A stretch of 49,504 nt of DNA from an uncultured Algibacter sp. (GTDB lineage Bacteria > Bacteroidota > Bacteroidia > Flavobacteriales > Flavobacteriaceae): positions 1 to 49,504 of the forward strand of contig NZ_CAJQQI010000011.1 in the NCBI RefSeq assembly GCF_905480415.1, given 5' to 3'. Positions 24,139 to 33,386 of the stretch are shown here, piece by piece. The translations under genes and the position numbers were made by a program. The first letter of the stretch is position 1; every line of letters starts with the position of its first letter. Below the pieces are notes generated by a model. The model searched no databases. It worked only from the letters and a program-made list of their open reading frames with translations, and was not told where the DNA came from.

Positions 24139-24906
24139 TTATTTCTTGTTTCTAATTAATAGATCCATTAACGTGATAGAAGCATCTTCCATATCGTTAA
24201 CAATGCTATCAATTTTAGCAATAATATAATTGTAAAAAATTTGAAGTATGATGGCTACTACTAAACCAAATACCGTTGTTAAAAGTGCTACTTTAATACC
24301 ACCAGCAACAAGTGATGGTTGCATATCTCCGGCAGCCTCAATTTTATCAAATGCTTGAATCATACCAATTACCGTTCCCATGAAACCAAGCATTGGTGCA
24401 AGTGCGATAAATAACGAAATCCAAGATACATTTTTCTCTAGTTGACCCATTTGAACACCACCGTAAGCTACGACAGCTTTCTCAGCAGCATCTAAACCTT
24501 CATCTGTTCTATCTAAACCCTGATAGTAAATGGATGCGATAGGTCCTTTTGTATTTCTACAAACTTCTTTAGCAGCTTCAACACCACCTGAAGATAAAGC
24601 ATCCTCAACATCTTGAGTTAATTTCTTAGTGTTTGTAGTTGATAAGTTTAAAAAGATAATTCTCTCTATAGCAATTGCCAATCCTAGAATTAAACATAAT
24701 AATACAATACCCATAAAGCCTGGTCCCCCCTCAATAAATCTCTTTTTTAATTCTTGATGAAATCCAAGTTCTTCAGCGGGTGCGTCATCTTGTGTCATTG
24801 TTGTAACTGTTGTTACAGATGTACTAGCGTTAGCAATTGTAGTTGCATTAGCAGTTCCGAATGCCACCATTACTGTTATGGCAAGGATAGAAAATAATCT
24901 TTTCAT
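24139..24906 (-). CDS. exbB: ExbB/TolQ/MotA-family proton channel protein
   Basis: This 255-residue protein has an N-terminal signal-like helix (residues 1-21) and a short Thr-rich spacer. Three TM helices of the MotA/TolQ/ExbB domain follow, near residues 60-85 (GFMGIVLLCLILGLAIAIERI), 165-190 (FIALAPMLGFMGTVIGMIQAF) and 205-235 (VALLTTVFGLVVAIILQIFYNY). The conserved GTVxGM motif is intact. It is the channel subunit that pairs with the two ExbD proteins downstream. A -7-like TATCTTTA precedes the gene on the minus strand. Confidence 0.92.
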   Translation of the reverse strand: MKRLFSILAITVMVAFGTANATTIANASTSVTTVTTMTQDDAPAEELGFHQELKKRFIEGGPGFMGIVLLCLILGLAIAIERIIFLNLSTTNTKKLTQDVEDALSSGGVEAAKEVCRNTKGPIASIYYQGLDRTDEGLDAAEKAVVAYGGVQMGQLEKNVSWISLFIALAPMLGFMGTVIGMIQAFDKIEAAGDMQPSLVAGGIKVALLTTVFGLVVAIILQIFYNYIIAKIDSIVNDMEDASITLMDLLIRNKK

Positions 24907-24978
24907 GTTTCGATCTTAATTTTATTAGTTAAAGGGTTAAAGATATAAAAAAAAAGTAATTAAAAATAAAAAAAACAG

Positions 24979-25066
24979 CAGAGAGGAAGGGATTCGAACC
25001 CTCGATACGCTATTAACGCATACACGCTTTCCAAGCGTGCGCCTTAAGCCACTCGGCCACCTCTCT
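24979..25066 (-). tRNA. tRNA-Ser (anticodon GGA)
   Basis: This 88-nt class II tRNA has a 7-bp acceptor stem AGAGAGG/CCTCTCT with discriminator G. The anticodon stem is CACGC/GCGTG with loop TTGGAAA. It has a long variable arm and a T loop GGTTCGAATCC. CCA is not encoded. A T-run follows its 3' end. It reads UCC and UCU codons. Confidence 0.97.
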
Positions 25067-25131
25067 AAATTTAATTACCGGGGTTCAAATAACAAAAAAA
25101 ACTTTGAAGACTAAAATTTTAAGAGTTAATT

Positions 25132-26163
25132 TTAAGTCATTTCTCCACGCAAAGGAGCTTCATATATGGTTTTGAAGGTGTTACCAGAAATATTTTGTCC
25201 CAACATATACATCAATTTAGCGACAGCAGCTTCTGTAGTGATGTCTTTTCCGGAGATTACACCAATTTTTAGCAAGGTACTGCTCGTTTCATAATGCCCC
25301 ATCATAACACTTCCACCAGAACATTGCGTAATATTTATAATATGTATGCCTTGTGATATGGTTATTTTTAAAATATCAATAAACCATTTTTCGGTAGTAC
25401 AATTTCCTGCACCATACGTTTCAAGAATAACTGCTTTTAAATTTGCACTATTAAGCACACTTTCTATAACTGCCTTAGAAATACCTGGAAATAATTTTAA
25501 AATTGCAATATTCTCATCTAAATTTTTATTAACCTTAAGTTTCTTTCTAAGATTTGGTTTAAATAAATATTCATAATTAATCTTTAGATGCACTCCAGAT
25601 TCAGCTAAATCGGGATAATTCAAGGAAGCGAACGCCTGAAAATGTTCTGCATTAAGTTTGATTGTCCGGTTACCTCTGTATAATTTATATTCAAAATACA
25701 AACATACTTCCTTAATTGCGGGCTTACCTTTATATTGCATTGAAGCCACTTGAATAGATGTGATTAAATTTTCTTTAGCATCTGTGCGTAAATCACCAAT
25801 AGGTAATTGAGACCCGGTAAATATCACAGGTTTTGCTAAATTTTCCAGCATAAAACTTAAAGCCGATGCAGTATAACTCATGGTATCACTTCCATGTAAT
25901 ACTACAAAACCGTCAAACTTGTTATAATTAGTTTCAATTATTTCGGCAATTCGCACCCAATACTCTGGTTTCATATTGCTCGAATCTATTGGTTTTTTAA
26001 AAGTTACTGTATCTATATTACAATCTAAAAGTTGCAATTCTGGAATTCTGTCTAAAAGGTTTTTAAAATTAAAGGCTTTTAAAGAGCCCGTTTTAAAATC
26101 TTTTACCATCCCAATGGTTCCACCTGTATATATAAGGAGTATACTTGTTTTAGATTTAATCAT
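25132..26163 (-). CDS. ansA: Type I L-asparaginase
   Basis: This enzyme hydrolyses asparagine to aspartate and ammonia in the cytoplasm. The 343-residue protein has the first catalytic threonine motif ILLIYTGGTIGM and the second VLHGSDTMSYTASAL, plus PVIFTGSQLPIGDLRTDAKENL. There is no signal peptide, which fits the low-affinity cytosolic type. It starts 3 bp after the tatD stop, so the two form an operon. Confidence 0.95.
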   Translation of the reverse strand: MIKSKTSILLIYTGGTIGMVKDFKTGSLKAFNFKNLLDRIPELQLLDCNIDTVTFKKPIDSSNMKPEYWVRIAEIIETNYNKFDGFVVLHGSDTMSYTASALSFMLENLAKPVIFTGSQLPIGDLRTDAKENLITSIQVASMQYKGKPAIKEVCLYFEYKLYRGNRTIKLNAEHFQAFASLNYPDLAESGVHLKINYEYLFKPNLRKKLKVNKNLDENIAILKLFPGISKAVIESVLNSANLKAVILETYGAGNCTTEKWFIDILKITISQGIHIINITQCSGGSVMMGHYETSSTLLKIGVISGKDITTEAAVAKLMYMLGQNISGNTFKTIYEAPLRGEMT

Positions 26164-26166
26164 GAT

Positions 26167-26940
26167 TTAAATTTTAAAAACATCTATTGAGTTTTGAGTC
26201 GTTATTTCTGCAATGTCCTCTTGAGAAATATTATATATATCTGATAGCTTTTCTAAAACCTTCAATATATAACTGCTTTCATTACGTTTACCTCTGTAGG
26301 GCACAGGAGCCAAATAAGGTGCATCCGTCTCTAAAACGATATGATTTACATTTATTTGATTTAGAAACTGGTCTATTTTTCCATTTTTGAAAGTTGACAC
26401 ACCACCTATTCCTAATTTCATGTTATAAGAAATGGCTTGACGTGCTTGTTCAAGAGTTCCTGTAAAACAATGAAAAATCCCAAATAAATCATCACTTTTT
26501 TCGGCTTCTAAAACTTCAAAAATGACATCAAAAGCCTCCCTACAATGAATAACAATTGGGAGTTTATATTGCTTCGCTAATTGAATTTGATGTTTAAATG
26601 CTTTTTTCTGAATATCTAAGGTTGATTTATCCCAATACAAATCAATTCCAATTTCACCTACTGCATAAAATTTTCGTTTTGCGAGCATGTCCTCCACATG
26701 TTTAAGCTCTTTTCTATAACCATCTTTAACATGTGTTGGATGCAAACCCATCATTAAGAAAACATGTTCAGGATAATCTTTTTCAAGCTGAAACATTGAA
26801 TCTGTATATGTAGAATCTATAGCTGGAATAAAAAACCTAGAAACACCTTGTTCAATAGCACGATTAATCATTTCATTTCTATCCTCATCAAAAGCTTCGC
26901 TATATAAATGTGTGTGGGTATCTGTAATAATCAAAGTCAA
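26167..26940 (-). CDS. tatD: TatD-family metal-dependent hydrolase
   Basis: This 257-residue TIM-barrel hydrolase/DNase family member shows the metal ligands HxH (DTHTHLYSEAF), GEIGIDLYWD, PIVIHCREAFD, FHCFTG and ETDAPYLAP. The family acts as a 3'-5' exonuclease or D-aminoacyl-tRNA deacylase depending on the member. It is the first gene of the operon with ansA. Confidence 0.94.
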   Translation of the reverse strand: MTLIITDTHTHLYSEAFDEDRNEMINRAIEQGVSRFFIPAIDSTYTDSMFQLEKDYPEHVFLMMGLHPTHVKDGYRKELKHVEDMLAKRKFYAVGEIGIDLYWDKSTLDIQKKAFKHQIQLAKQYKLPIVIHCREAFDVIFEVLEAEKSDDLFGIFHCFTGTLEQARQAISYNMKLGIGGVSTFKNGKIDQFLNQINVNHIVLETDAPYLAPVPYRGKRNESSYILKVLEKLSDIYNISQEDIAEITTQNSIDVFKI

Positions 26941-27009
26941 AATTTTATGTTATACCATTCTGTAAAAATAATCGTTTTTACATGATTATATTTGTTTAAA
27001 ACTAATTAC

Positions 27010-27450
27010 ATGGAAACGCTGCAACAATTTCTTGAGCAAAAAGGCTATACCAAGGTAAAATTACACCTCACCAAAACAAATCATTTTGAAATAAAAGCCA
27101 CCATAAATGGAAAAAAGGGATTGTTTATTTTAGATACAGGAGCATCAAGTTCTTGTGTCGGGTTTGAAGCTATTGAAACATTTAAACTTAAAGCAGAAGA
27201 CTCCTTAATTAAAGCTGCAGGGGCCGGAGCTATTGATATGGAGACTAAAACATCAAATAAAAATAAAGTTAAAATTGGAAAGTGGACCAACAATAAAGTT
27301 GTTTTAGTTTTATTTAATCTAACTCATGTAAATACTGCGCTTGTTAATCATAACTCAAAACCTGTTGACGGCATTATTGGTGCAGATATTTTAAAAAAAG
27401 CAAAAGGGGTTATAGATTATGAAAAGAAGTATCTATATTTAAAATTATAA
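27010..27450 (+). CDS. Retropepsin-like aspartic protease family protein
   Basis: I start this at ATG 27010 (METLQQFLEQKGYTKV, 146 residues) rather than the track's TTG. A -7-like TATATTTG at 26987-26994 overlaps the region before it. The protein has one pepsin-like lobe with the active-site motif FILDTGASSSCVG and the second hydrophobic-hydrophobic-Gly loop GIIGADIL. Retropepsins of this size work as homodimers. No signal peptide is visible, so it is probably cytosolic. Substrates unknown. Downstream, the same frame continues past the stop into a broken regulator gene. Confidence 0.85.
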   Translation: METLQQFLEQKGYTKVKLHLTKTNHFEIKATINGKKGLFILDTGASSSCVGFEAIETFKLKAEDSLIKAAGAGAIDMETKTSNKNKVKIGKWTNNKVVLVLFNLTHVNTALVNHNSKPVDGIIGADILKKAKGVIDYEKKYLYLKL

Positions 27451-27714
27451 ATTAATAGTAATTTAAACGGCTCTCTAAATCTAAATGAAACATCTATTGT
27501 TAAATTTAAACCAGAAATCGCCATTCTTGACTTAAGAATGCCATACAGAGCTGAATTAAAAATTGTTAAGCTGATTTCACAAAATAAAACAAGTCAAGAT
27601 ATTGCTGATGAATTATCAATTTCTGTTAGAACTGTAGATAAACATCGCAGTAATATTATACATAAACTTAAATTAGAGAATAAAGCTACCTCCCTTTCTA
27701 TTTGGGCTACTTAA
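27451..27714 (+). pseudogene. Remnant of a LuxR/NarL-type response regulator
   Basis: Directly after the protease stop, and in the same frame, 87 codons are open without a useful start. The translation contains KPEIAILDLRMP, the region around the phospho-acceptor Asp of a receiver domain. It is joined immediately to a LuxR-type helix-turn-helix (KLISQNKTSQDIADELSISVRTVDKHRSNIIHKLKL). About 75 residues between these blocks and the receiver N-terminus are missing, so an internal deletion has removed most of the receiver. An ATG inside LRMP could in principle still give a 58-residue HTH-only protein. Confidence 0.75.
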
Positions 27715-27754
27715 AATAAGGATTTTTTGTAATACTGACCATTGAAATTATAAA

Positions 27755-27802
27755 ATACGTAGAAGTACGTATTTCCTATATCACTTAAACAGTTTATCTT
27801 TA
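27755..27802 (+). promoter_or_regulatory. Palindrome-controlled promoter A
   Basis: The 18-bp palindrome ATACGTAGAAGTACGTAT (27755-27772) is centred 35 bp before the centre of the -7 box TATCTTTA (27795-27802). It reads into a short terminator-ended transcript. Unit B at 27911-27958 has the same layout. Confidence 0.6.
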
Positions 27803-27805
27803 CAA

Positions 27806-27872
27806 TGCTATTAATTAGTTCTTAGGGAGAATTAGGAAAGCTCTAAATTGTAATGATTTAGAGCTTTCGTTT
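27806..27872 (+). ncRNA. Putative ~65-nt small RNA
   Basis: The start is predicted about 7 nt after the -7 centre of promoter A. The end is at a perfect 13-bp hairpin (GAAAGCTCTAAAT / ATTTAGAGCTTTC, 27836-27868) followed by GTTTTG. There is no ORF of note inside. The 5' region TGCTATTAATTAGTTCTT is shared with the leader made from promoter B. Confidence 0.45.
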
Positions 27873-27910
27873 TGTATATAACTTTCTTTCACAACAAAGA
27901 AGCCTCAAAA

Positions 27911-27958
27911 ATATGCAGAAGTGCGTATTTTTTTTCTCCTTAATACATACTAGATTTA
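27911..27958 (+). promoter_or_regulatory. Palindrome-controlled promoter B
   Basis: ATATGCAGAAGTGCGTAT (27911-27928, one mismatch between arms) is centred 35 bp before the centre of TAGATTTA (27951-27958). Between the two units the spacer length (25 nt) and the following TTGCTATTAATTAATTCTT are conserved. It leads to the 33-residue ORF. Confidence 0.55.
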
Positions 27959-28060
27959 CAGTTGCTATTAATTAATTCTTTTGAGAGAGAATTTTTTAGT
28001 TACTCTGCACTATAATGGTGATGAGTTTTTTAAATTTAATCCAATACTTAAAAACTCAAA

Positions 28061-28162
28061 ATGAGAAAAGAGGATAATACTTTTAATAAATATTTATTTA
28101 TAGGATTAACCATTCTAGTTGTAATAGTTATCACTATTAATGTTACTGTATATTTTATATAG
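28061..28162 (+). CDS. 33-residue single-helix membrane peptide
   Basis: The frame MRKEDNTFNKYLFIGLTILV... has 10 mostly charged or polar residues and then a ~22-residue hydrophobic helix to the C-terminus. The length is below the ORF-track limit. It is the first substantial frame after promoter B and is followed within 30 bp by a strong terminator. A hairpin (GAGTTTTT...AAAAACTC, 28023-28057) sits right before the start codon and could control translation. This ORF, the two promoters, the small RNA and the regulator remnant account for the 27451-28245 gap. Confidence 0.45.
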   Translation: MRKEDNTFNKYLFIGLTILVVIVITINVTVYFI

Positions 28163-28189
28163 CTCGACTTGGTGCGTTAGGCCTTGACT

Positions 28190-28232
28190 AAAAAAGGGTG
28201 TTGCACAAATAATGCAACACCCTTTTTTATAA
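28190..28232. terminator. Bidirectional terminator between the small ORF and sucB
   Basis: AAAAAAGGGTGTTGCA and TGCAACACCCTTTTTT form a 16-bp stem with a 7-nt loop. The A-run and T-run allow termination on both strands between these convergent units. Confidence 0.9.
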
Positions 28233-28245
28233 AGTTTTATTAAAA

Positions 28246-29457
28246 CTAAAGCTCTAGAGCTTTTTTAACACCATTATTCATTAATAATTCAACTGGATTT
28301 TCTAAAGCTTCCTTAACAGCTACTAAAAAACCGACACTTTCTTTTCCATCAATAATTCTATGATCATATGATAATGCTACGAACATAATTGGTCTTATCT
28401 CAACCTTACCGTCAATAGCAACCGGGCGTTCAACTATGTTATGCATTCCTAAAATTCCACTTTGTGGTGGATTGATTATTGGTGTAGATAACATACTTCC
28501 AAAAACCCCTCCGTTTGTGATAGTAAATGTTCCTCCAGTCATTTCGTCAACCGTAATTTGACCATCTCTTGCACGAATTGCTAAACGTTTAACTTCAGAT
28601 TCAACACCTCTAAAACTTAAGTTTTCAGCATTTCTAATTACTGGAACCATTAATCCTTTTGGCCCAGAAACGGCAATACTTATATCACAAAAGTCATATG
28701 ACAACATTTCTTTTCCATCCAGCATGGAGTTTACTGCTGGATACATCTCTAAAGCTCTAACTACGGCCAAAGTGAAGAAACTCATAAACCCTAGACTAAC
28801 ACCATGTTTTGCTTTAAAAGTTTCTTTGTATTCTGAACGTAATGCAAAAATAGGCGACATATCAACCTCGTTAAACGTAGTTAACATGGCTGTTGTGTTT
28901 TTCACCTCTACTAAACGCTCTGCTACTTTACGACGCAGCATAGACATTTTACTTCTTGAAGCACCTCTGCTTCCTCCTGCAGGTGTTCCCATAGATGGTA
29001 CTGCATTTACAGCATCATCTTTAGTCACCCTTCCATCTTTACCTGTTCCAGAAATAGAGCTAGAATCCATGCCTTTTTCAGCTAAAATCTTTTTAGCAGC
29101 CGGACTCGCAGAACCAGTTGCATAGGTTTTAGTTTCAACAGCTACTACTTTAGGTGCTTCAGCCTTAGGTGCTTCTTCTTTCAATCCTTCTTTTGGAGCT
29201 TCATCACCTGCAGGCTTTTCAGCACTAGTATCAATTAAACATACTACTGCACCAACCTCTACAGCATCACCTTCTTCCGCTTTAAGGGTTATAATTCCAC
29301 TGACTTCAGCTGGCAATTCTAGAGTTGCTTTATCACTATCTACCTCAGCAATTGCTTGGTCTTTTTCAACATAATCTCCATCTTCAACTAACCATGCTGC
29401 TATTTCTACCTCTGTAATAGATTCCCCTGGCGAAGGCACTTTCATTTCTAAAATCAT
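28246..29457 (-). CDS. sucB: 2-oxoglutarate dehydrogenase E2 (dihydrolipoyl succinyltransferase)
   Basis: This E2 core of the TCA-cycle 2-oxoglutarate dehydrogenase transfers succinyl from lipoyl-lysine to CoA. The 403-residue protein has one N-terminal lipoyl domain with the lipoylated lysine in [14 protein letters not shown], an Ala/Glu/Lys/Pro-rich hinge, and a peripheral-subunit-binding domain ([26 protein letters not shown]). The C-terminal catalytic domain carries [11 protein letters not shown]. It lies 44 bp after sucA in one operon. Confidence 0.96.
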   Translation of the reverse strand: MILEMKVPSPGESITEVEIAAWLVEDGDYVEKDQAIAEVDSDKATLELPAEVSGIITLKAEEGDAVEVGAVVCLIDTSAEKPAGDEAPKEGLKEEAPKAEAPKVVAVETKTYATGSASPAAKKILAEKGMDSSSISGTGKDGRVTKDDAVNAVPSMGTPAGGSRGASRSKMSMLRRKVAERLVEVKNTTAMLTTFNEVDMSPIFALRSEYKETFKAKHGVSLGFMSFFTLAVVRALEMYPAVNSMLDGKEMLSYDFCDISIAVSGPKGLMVPVIRNAENLSFRGVESEVKRLAIRARDGQITVDEMTGGTFTITNGGVFGSMLSTPIINPPQSGILGMHNIVERPVAIDGKVEIRPIMFVALSYDHRIIDGKESVGFLVAVKEALENPVELLMNNGVKKALEL

Positions 29458-29501
29458 TCTTTATAATTTTAATTGTATATCAATTAGATTCTCTTTTTCT
29501 T

Positions 29502-32240
29502 TTAATTTTTAAACACTTCATCAATAACGCGACGTTGTCTTCTTTTGTCCCTAGTGCTTGATCCTGGCGCAGGTACTGAACTATATGGTCGAGATGCAAC
29601 TTCTAATTTAACCAAATCCATACGTTGTACCATATGGCTCCAAGCTCCCATGTTCTTTGGTTCTTCTTGTGCCCATATATAATTCTCAACATTTGGGTAC
29701 CGGTTAATGACTTCTTGAATTCTTTCCAAATGCAAAGGAAATAGTTGTTCTATTCTTACTAAAGCCACATCGTTCCTTTCCAACAATTCTCTTTCGGCTA
29801 GTAAATCGTAATAAAACTTACCTGTACAAAAAACTAACTTCTTTACATGTTTTGAATCGATTATATCATCGATAACCTCTTCAAAATTACCATTAGCTAA
29901 TTCATTTATTGATGAAGTGGCTTTAGGGTGACGCAATAAACTCTTAGGTGTAAAAACTATTAAAGGTTTTCTAAAATCGCGTTTCATTTGACGTCGTAAT
30001 ATATGAAAGATGCTAGCAGGTGTAGTACAATCTGCAACAATCATATTATCATTCCCACATAACTGCAAATAGCGTTCTATTCTTGCAGATGAATGCTCAG
30101 ACCCTTGTCCTTCATATCCATGTGGTAATAATACAACAATACCGTTTTGTGATTTCCATTTATCTTCTGCTGCTGATAAGTATTGATCAAAAATAATTTG
30201 AGCACCATTACTAAAGTCTCCAAATTGAGCTTCCCAAATAGTTAAGGTATTAGGATTGGCCATAGCATATCCATAGTCGAATCCAAGAACACCATATTCT
30301 GATAAAAAGGAATTATAAATATCCATTTTACCTTTATTTTCTGGATTGGTGTTTAAGAGATTGATTCGTTCTTCAGATATTTCATCACGTAAAATAGCAT
30401 GTCTGTGGCTAAACGTTCCGCGTTCTACGTCTTGACCTGAAATGCGCACATTAAATCCTTCTTCAAGTAAACTTCCGTAAGCTAATGTTTCAGCCATTCC
30501 CCAATCTAGTGTATCGGATTCAAAAACCATTTTTGCACGACCATCCAAAATCCTTACGGCTTTACGCAAAAACTTAACACCTTTTGGTACGGTTGAAACT
30601 ATTTTAGATATATTTTCCAATTTACCTTTTGTGTAAGACGTATTTTCTACTTCAAGCATGTCTTCTAAACTTCCGCGCTCAAAATCTGTCCAACGCTCTT
30701 GCATAAACTCTCTAACTTTAGAAGACTTTACTTGTTTAGATTTCTCATATTCACGTTCTAAAGTGGCTTTGAAATCTAAAACAATTTTATCTAAATATGC
30801 CTTATCAATTGTATTCTCAGCAATTAATTTATCTGAATATATTTTAAATGGATTAGCGTGTTTAGCTATTTCCTTATATAATTTTGGTTGTGTAAAACGA
30901 GGCTCATCACCTTCGTTATGTCCATACTTTCTATAACCCAATAAATCAATATAAACATCTTTTTTGTATCGCATTCTATACTCTAAGGCCATTTCCACCG
31001 CGTGAACAACTGCTTCAGCGTCATCGGCGTTAACATGCAATACTGGCGATAAGGTTACTTTAGCAACATCGGTACAATAGGTACTTGAACGGGCATCTAA
31101 ATAATTAGTTGTAAAGCCTATTTGATTATTTACAACGATATGAATAGTTCCTCCCGTTTTATAACCATTCAATTGGCTCATTTGTGCCACTTCATAAGCA
31201 ATTCCTTGTCCAGCAATAGCAGCATCCCCATGCACAATTATTGGTAAAATTTTAGAATCATCACCACCATAATCAGCATCAATTTTTGCTCGAGTAATAC
31301 CCTCGGCTACAGGAGCAACAGTTTCTAAATGAGATGGATTTGGAACCAAATTCATTTTAATGCTTTTTCCGTTTTGATAGGTTTTATCCAAAGTCAATCC
31401 TAAATGATACTTTACATCACCATCAATGCTTTCGTCTTCAAAATCTTTACCATCAAATTCGCTAAAAAGTTCATTTACTGGTTTTCTAAAAATATTTACA
31501 AGTGTACTTAAACGCCCTCTATGTGCCATTCCTAAAACACATTCTTTAACACCAAATTTTTCAACGGCATAAAAAAGTACGTTGCTAATAGCTGGAATTA
31601 AAGATTCTCCCCCTTCTAACGAAAATCGCTTTTGACCCACATATTTAGTTTGCAAAAAGTTTTCGAACGTAACCGCGTGATTTAGTTTTGAAAGAATATA
31701 TTTTTTAGTTTCAACTGAAAAATTAGGCTGATTATCATTTTTGTTTAATTGCTCTTGCCACCACTTTATAACCTCAGGATTACGCAAATACATATATTCC
31801 ATTCCAATAGAACTGCAATAAATATTTTCTAAATGCGTAATGATTTGACGTAAGGTTTTAGCGCCGATTCCTAATATTTCTCCCGCATTAAAAACGGTAT
31901 CTAAATCACTTTCAGAAAGATCAAAATTACTAATCTCTAAAGTTGGGGAATAGCTTCTTCGCTCTCTAACAGGATTCGTTTTTGTAAACAAATGCCCCCG
32001 CATTCTGTATCCATCAATAAGCCTTACAATATTGAATTCTTTTTGAACTTGTTCTGGTATTTCGGTTGAAACACTTTCAATAAACTCGCCATCTAAACCG
32101 GAATTCTCACTACCAAAATCATACCCTTGAAAAAAGGCTCTCCAACTTGGTTCTACCGCATCTGGGTTCTGTAGATATTGCTCGTATAAATCAGCAAAAT
32201 ATGCTGTATGTGCTGCATTTAAAAATGAAAATTTATCCAT
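29502..32240 (-). CDS. sucA: 2-oxoglutarate dehydrogenase E1
   Basis: This thiamine-diphosphate enzyme decarboxylates 2-oxoglutarate. The 912-residue protein has the short N-terminal E2-binding segment (FLNAAHTAYFADLYEQYLQNPDAVEPSWRAFF), VLGMAHRGRLSTLVN and the ThDP/Mg region GDAAIAGQGIAYEVAQMSQLNGYKTGGTIHIVVNNQIGFTT. The transketolase-like C-terminal half has GQDVERGTFSHRHAIL. It is the first gene of the operon with sucB; E3 is not in the window. A minus-strand -7-like TATTTTTG lies at 32281-32288. Confidence 0.97.
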   Translation of the reverse strand: MDKFSFLNAAHTAYFADLYEQYLQNPDAVEPSWRAFFQGYDFGSENSGLDGEFIESVSTEIPEQVQKEFNIVRLIDGYRMRGHLFTKTNPVRERRSYSPTLEISNFDLSESDLDTVFNAGEILGIGAKTLRQIITHLENIYCSSIGMEYMYLRNPEVIKWWQEQLNKNDNQPNFSVETKKYILSKLNHAVTFENFLQTKYVGQKRFSLEGGESLIPAISNVLFYAVEKFGVKECVLGMAHRGRLSTLVNIFRKPVNELFSEFDGKDFEDESIDGDVKYHLGLTLDKTYQNGKSIKMNLVPNPSHLETVAPVAEGITRAKIDADYGGDDSKILPIIVHGDAAIAGQGIAYEVAQMSQLNGYKTGGTIHIVVNNQIGFTTNYLDARSSTYCTDVAKVTLSPVLHVNADDAEAVVHAVEMALEYRMRYKKDVYIDLLGYRKYGHNEGDEPRFTQPKLYKEIAKHANPFKIYSDKLIAENTIDKAYLDKIVLDFKATLEREYEKSKQVKSSKVREFMQERWTDFERGSLEDMLEVENTSYTKGKLENISKIVSTVPKGVKFLRKAVRILDGRAKMVFESDTLDWGMAETLAYGSLLEEGFNVRISGQDVERGTFSHRHAILRDEISEERINLLNTNPENKGKMDIYNSFLSEYGVLGFDYGYAMANPNTLTIWEAQFGDFSNGAQIIFDQYLSAAEDKWKSQNGIVVLLPHGYEGQGSEHSSARIERYLQLCGNDNMIVADCTTPASIFHILRRQMKRDFRKPLIVFTPKSLLRHPKATSSINELANGNFEEVIDDIIDSKHVKKLVFCTGKFYYDLLAERELLERNDVALVRIEQLFPLHLERIQEVINRYPNVENYIWAQEEPKNMGAWSHMVQRMDLVKLEVASRPYSSVPAPGSSTRDKRRQRRVIDEVFKN

Positions 32241-32394
32241 TGCTATTTTTAATCCCGTGTAGGTTAGTCAAAATGTTTTTCAAAAATACAACTTTTACCA
32301 AAATTACATGTTTCTTTAACTATATTTATGGCCTATATCACATATTTAACGAATTCACTTTTACTTGTTAAGTTTTTAACTATCACTCATTCTC

Positions 32395-32925
32395 ATGAAT
32401 TTAATTCTATCAATTAATAAAAAAACAGCGCTTATTTTAATTATAATCTCTTGTTGCTTTCAAAATATCAAAGCTCAAGAAATCAAAAGCAATTTCTGGA
32501 ATCATGTGCGCTTTGGTGGCGGACTAGGGTTAAACTTTGGAGACAACTTTTTCAGTGCAACTGTTGCACCTAGTGGCATTTATGAATTTGACAAAAACGT
32601 TTCACTTGGTTTGGGGCTAAATGCCACTTTTAACAATCAAAAAAGTTTTTACAAATCAACTATTTTGGGAGGAAGTTTAATTGGGCTTTATAATCCAATT
32701 CAAGGCCTACAACTTTCAGCAGAATTTGAACAACTTAATGTTAATAGACGCTACAATGGTAATTTGAATATTACTGATGATAATTACTGGATACCGGCTT
32801 TATATCTGGGTGCAGGTTACCGAAATGGCAATGTCACTTTTGGAATTAGATATGACGTTTTATATGACGATGAAAAAAGCATCTATGCTGACGCTTGGGC
32901 GCCTTTTGTTAGATTCTATTTTTAG
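32395..32925 (+). CDS. Small outer-membrane beta-barrel protein
   Basis: This 176-residue protein has a signal peptide (residues 1-27, ending NIKAQ) followed by eight or so amphipathic strands (VRFGGGLGLNFGDNFFSATVAPSGIYEF, NVSLGLGLNATFN, YWIPALYLGAGYRNGNVTFGIRYDVLY) and a C-terminal FVRFYF. I recall that such barrels beside sucA are often annotated as alpha-ketoglutarate decarboxylase in flavobacterial genomes, but nothing in this protein supports an enzyme. Its stop overlaps the convergent Rrf2 gene by 4 bp. Confidence 0.8.
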   Translation: MNLILSINKKTALILIIISCCFQNIKAQEIKSNFWNHVRFGGGLGLNFGDNFFSATVAPSGIYEFDKNVSLGLGLNATFNNQKSFYKSTILGGSLIGLYNPIQGLQLSAEFEQLNVNRRYNGNLNITDDNYWIPALYLGAGYRNGNVTFGIRYDVLYDDEKSIYADAWAPFVRFYF

Positions 32926-33353
32926 AGCGGAAGAAAAGATGCTCCTAATTTAACTTCTTTTACAACATCTTTAATAGTCTTAGATCTTAAACTTTTTAAT
33001 ATTTGACTTTTTGAATCGCTTAAGGCAAAATGTAAAGGACAGGGTTTCTCTTCATTACATTTTTCTAAACTCATCATACAAGAATTTAGCTTATCCTCAC
33101 CATCTATTACATTTACAATACTCATGATTGAATGCCCCAAATTGGTTTCATTTAAATAAAAGCCTCCTTTTGGGCCTCTAACAGAAGTCACTATTTCCGC
33201 TTTAACCAATTCTTGCAATAATTTGGCAATATAAGCTTGCGGAACATTAGTAGGTTTAGCAATATCCTTAACTATAACTTTATTTTCTTCACTACTGTGT
33301 ATCGCTAAAAACAATACAGCCTTAATAGCATATTTTGATGATTTCGAGAGCAT
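32922..33353 (-). CDS. Rrf2-family regulator beside the nos operon
   Basis: The start is ATG 33353 (MLSKSSKYAIKAVLFLA, 143 residues); the track adds one TTG codon. An N-terminal winged helix (VKDIAKPTNVPQAYIAKLLQELVKAEIVTSVRGPKGGFYL) is followed by three conserved cysteines in CMMSLEKCNEEKPCPLH. That spacing fits NsrR/IscR-type iron-sulfur ligands, so it probably senses nitric oxide, oxygen or cluster status. It is divergent from the nos operon with a 116-bp shared control region. About 35% identical by eye to the second Rrf2 gene at 41398-41832. Confidence 0.88.
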   Translation of the reverse strand: MLSKSSKYAIKAVLFLAIHSSEENKVIVKDIAKPTNVPQAYIAKLLQELVKAEIVTSVRGPKGGFYLNETNLGHSIMSIVNVIDGEDKLNSCMMSLEKCNEEKPCPLHFALSDSKSQILKSLRSKTIKDVVKEVKLGASFLPL

Positions 33354-33386
33354 CAATTAATATTTTAAATTAAGTACAAATTAAAA

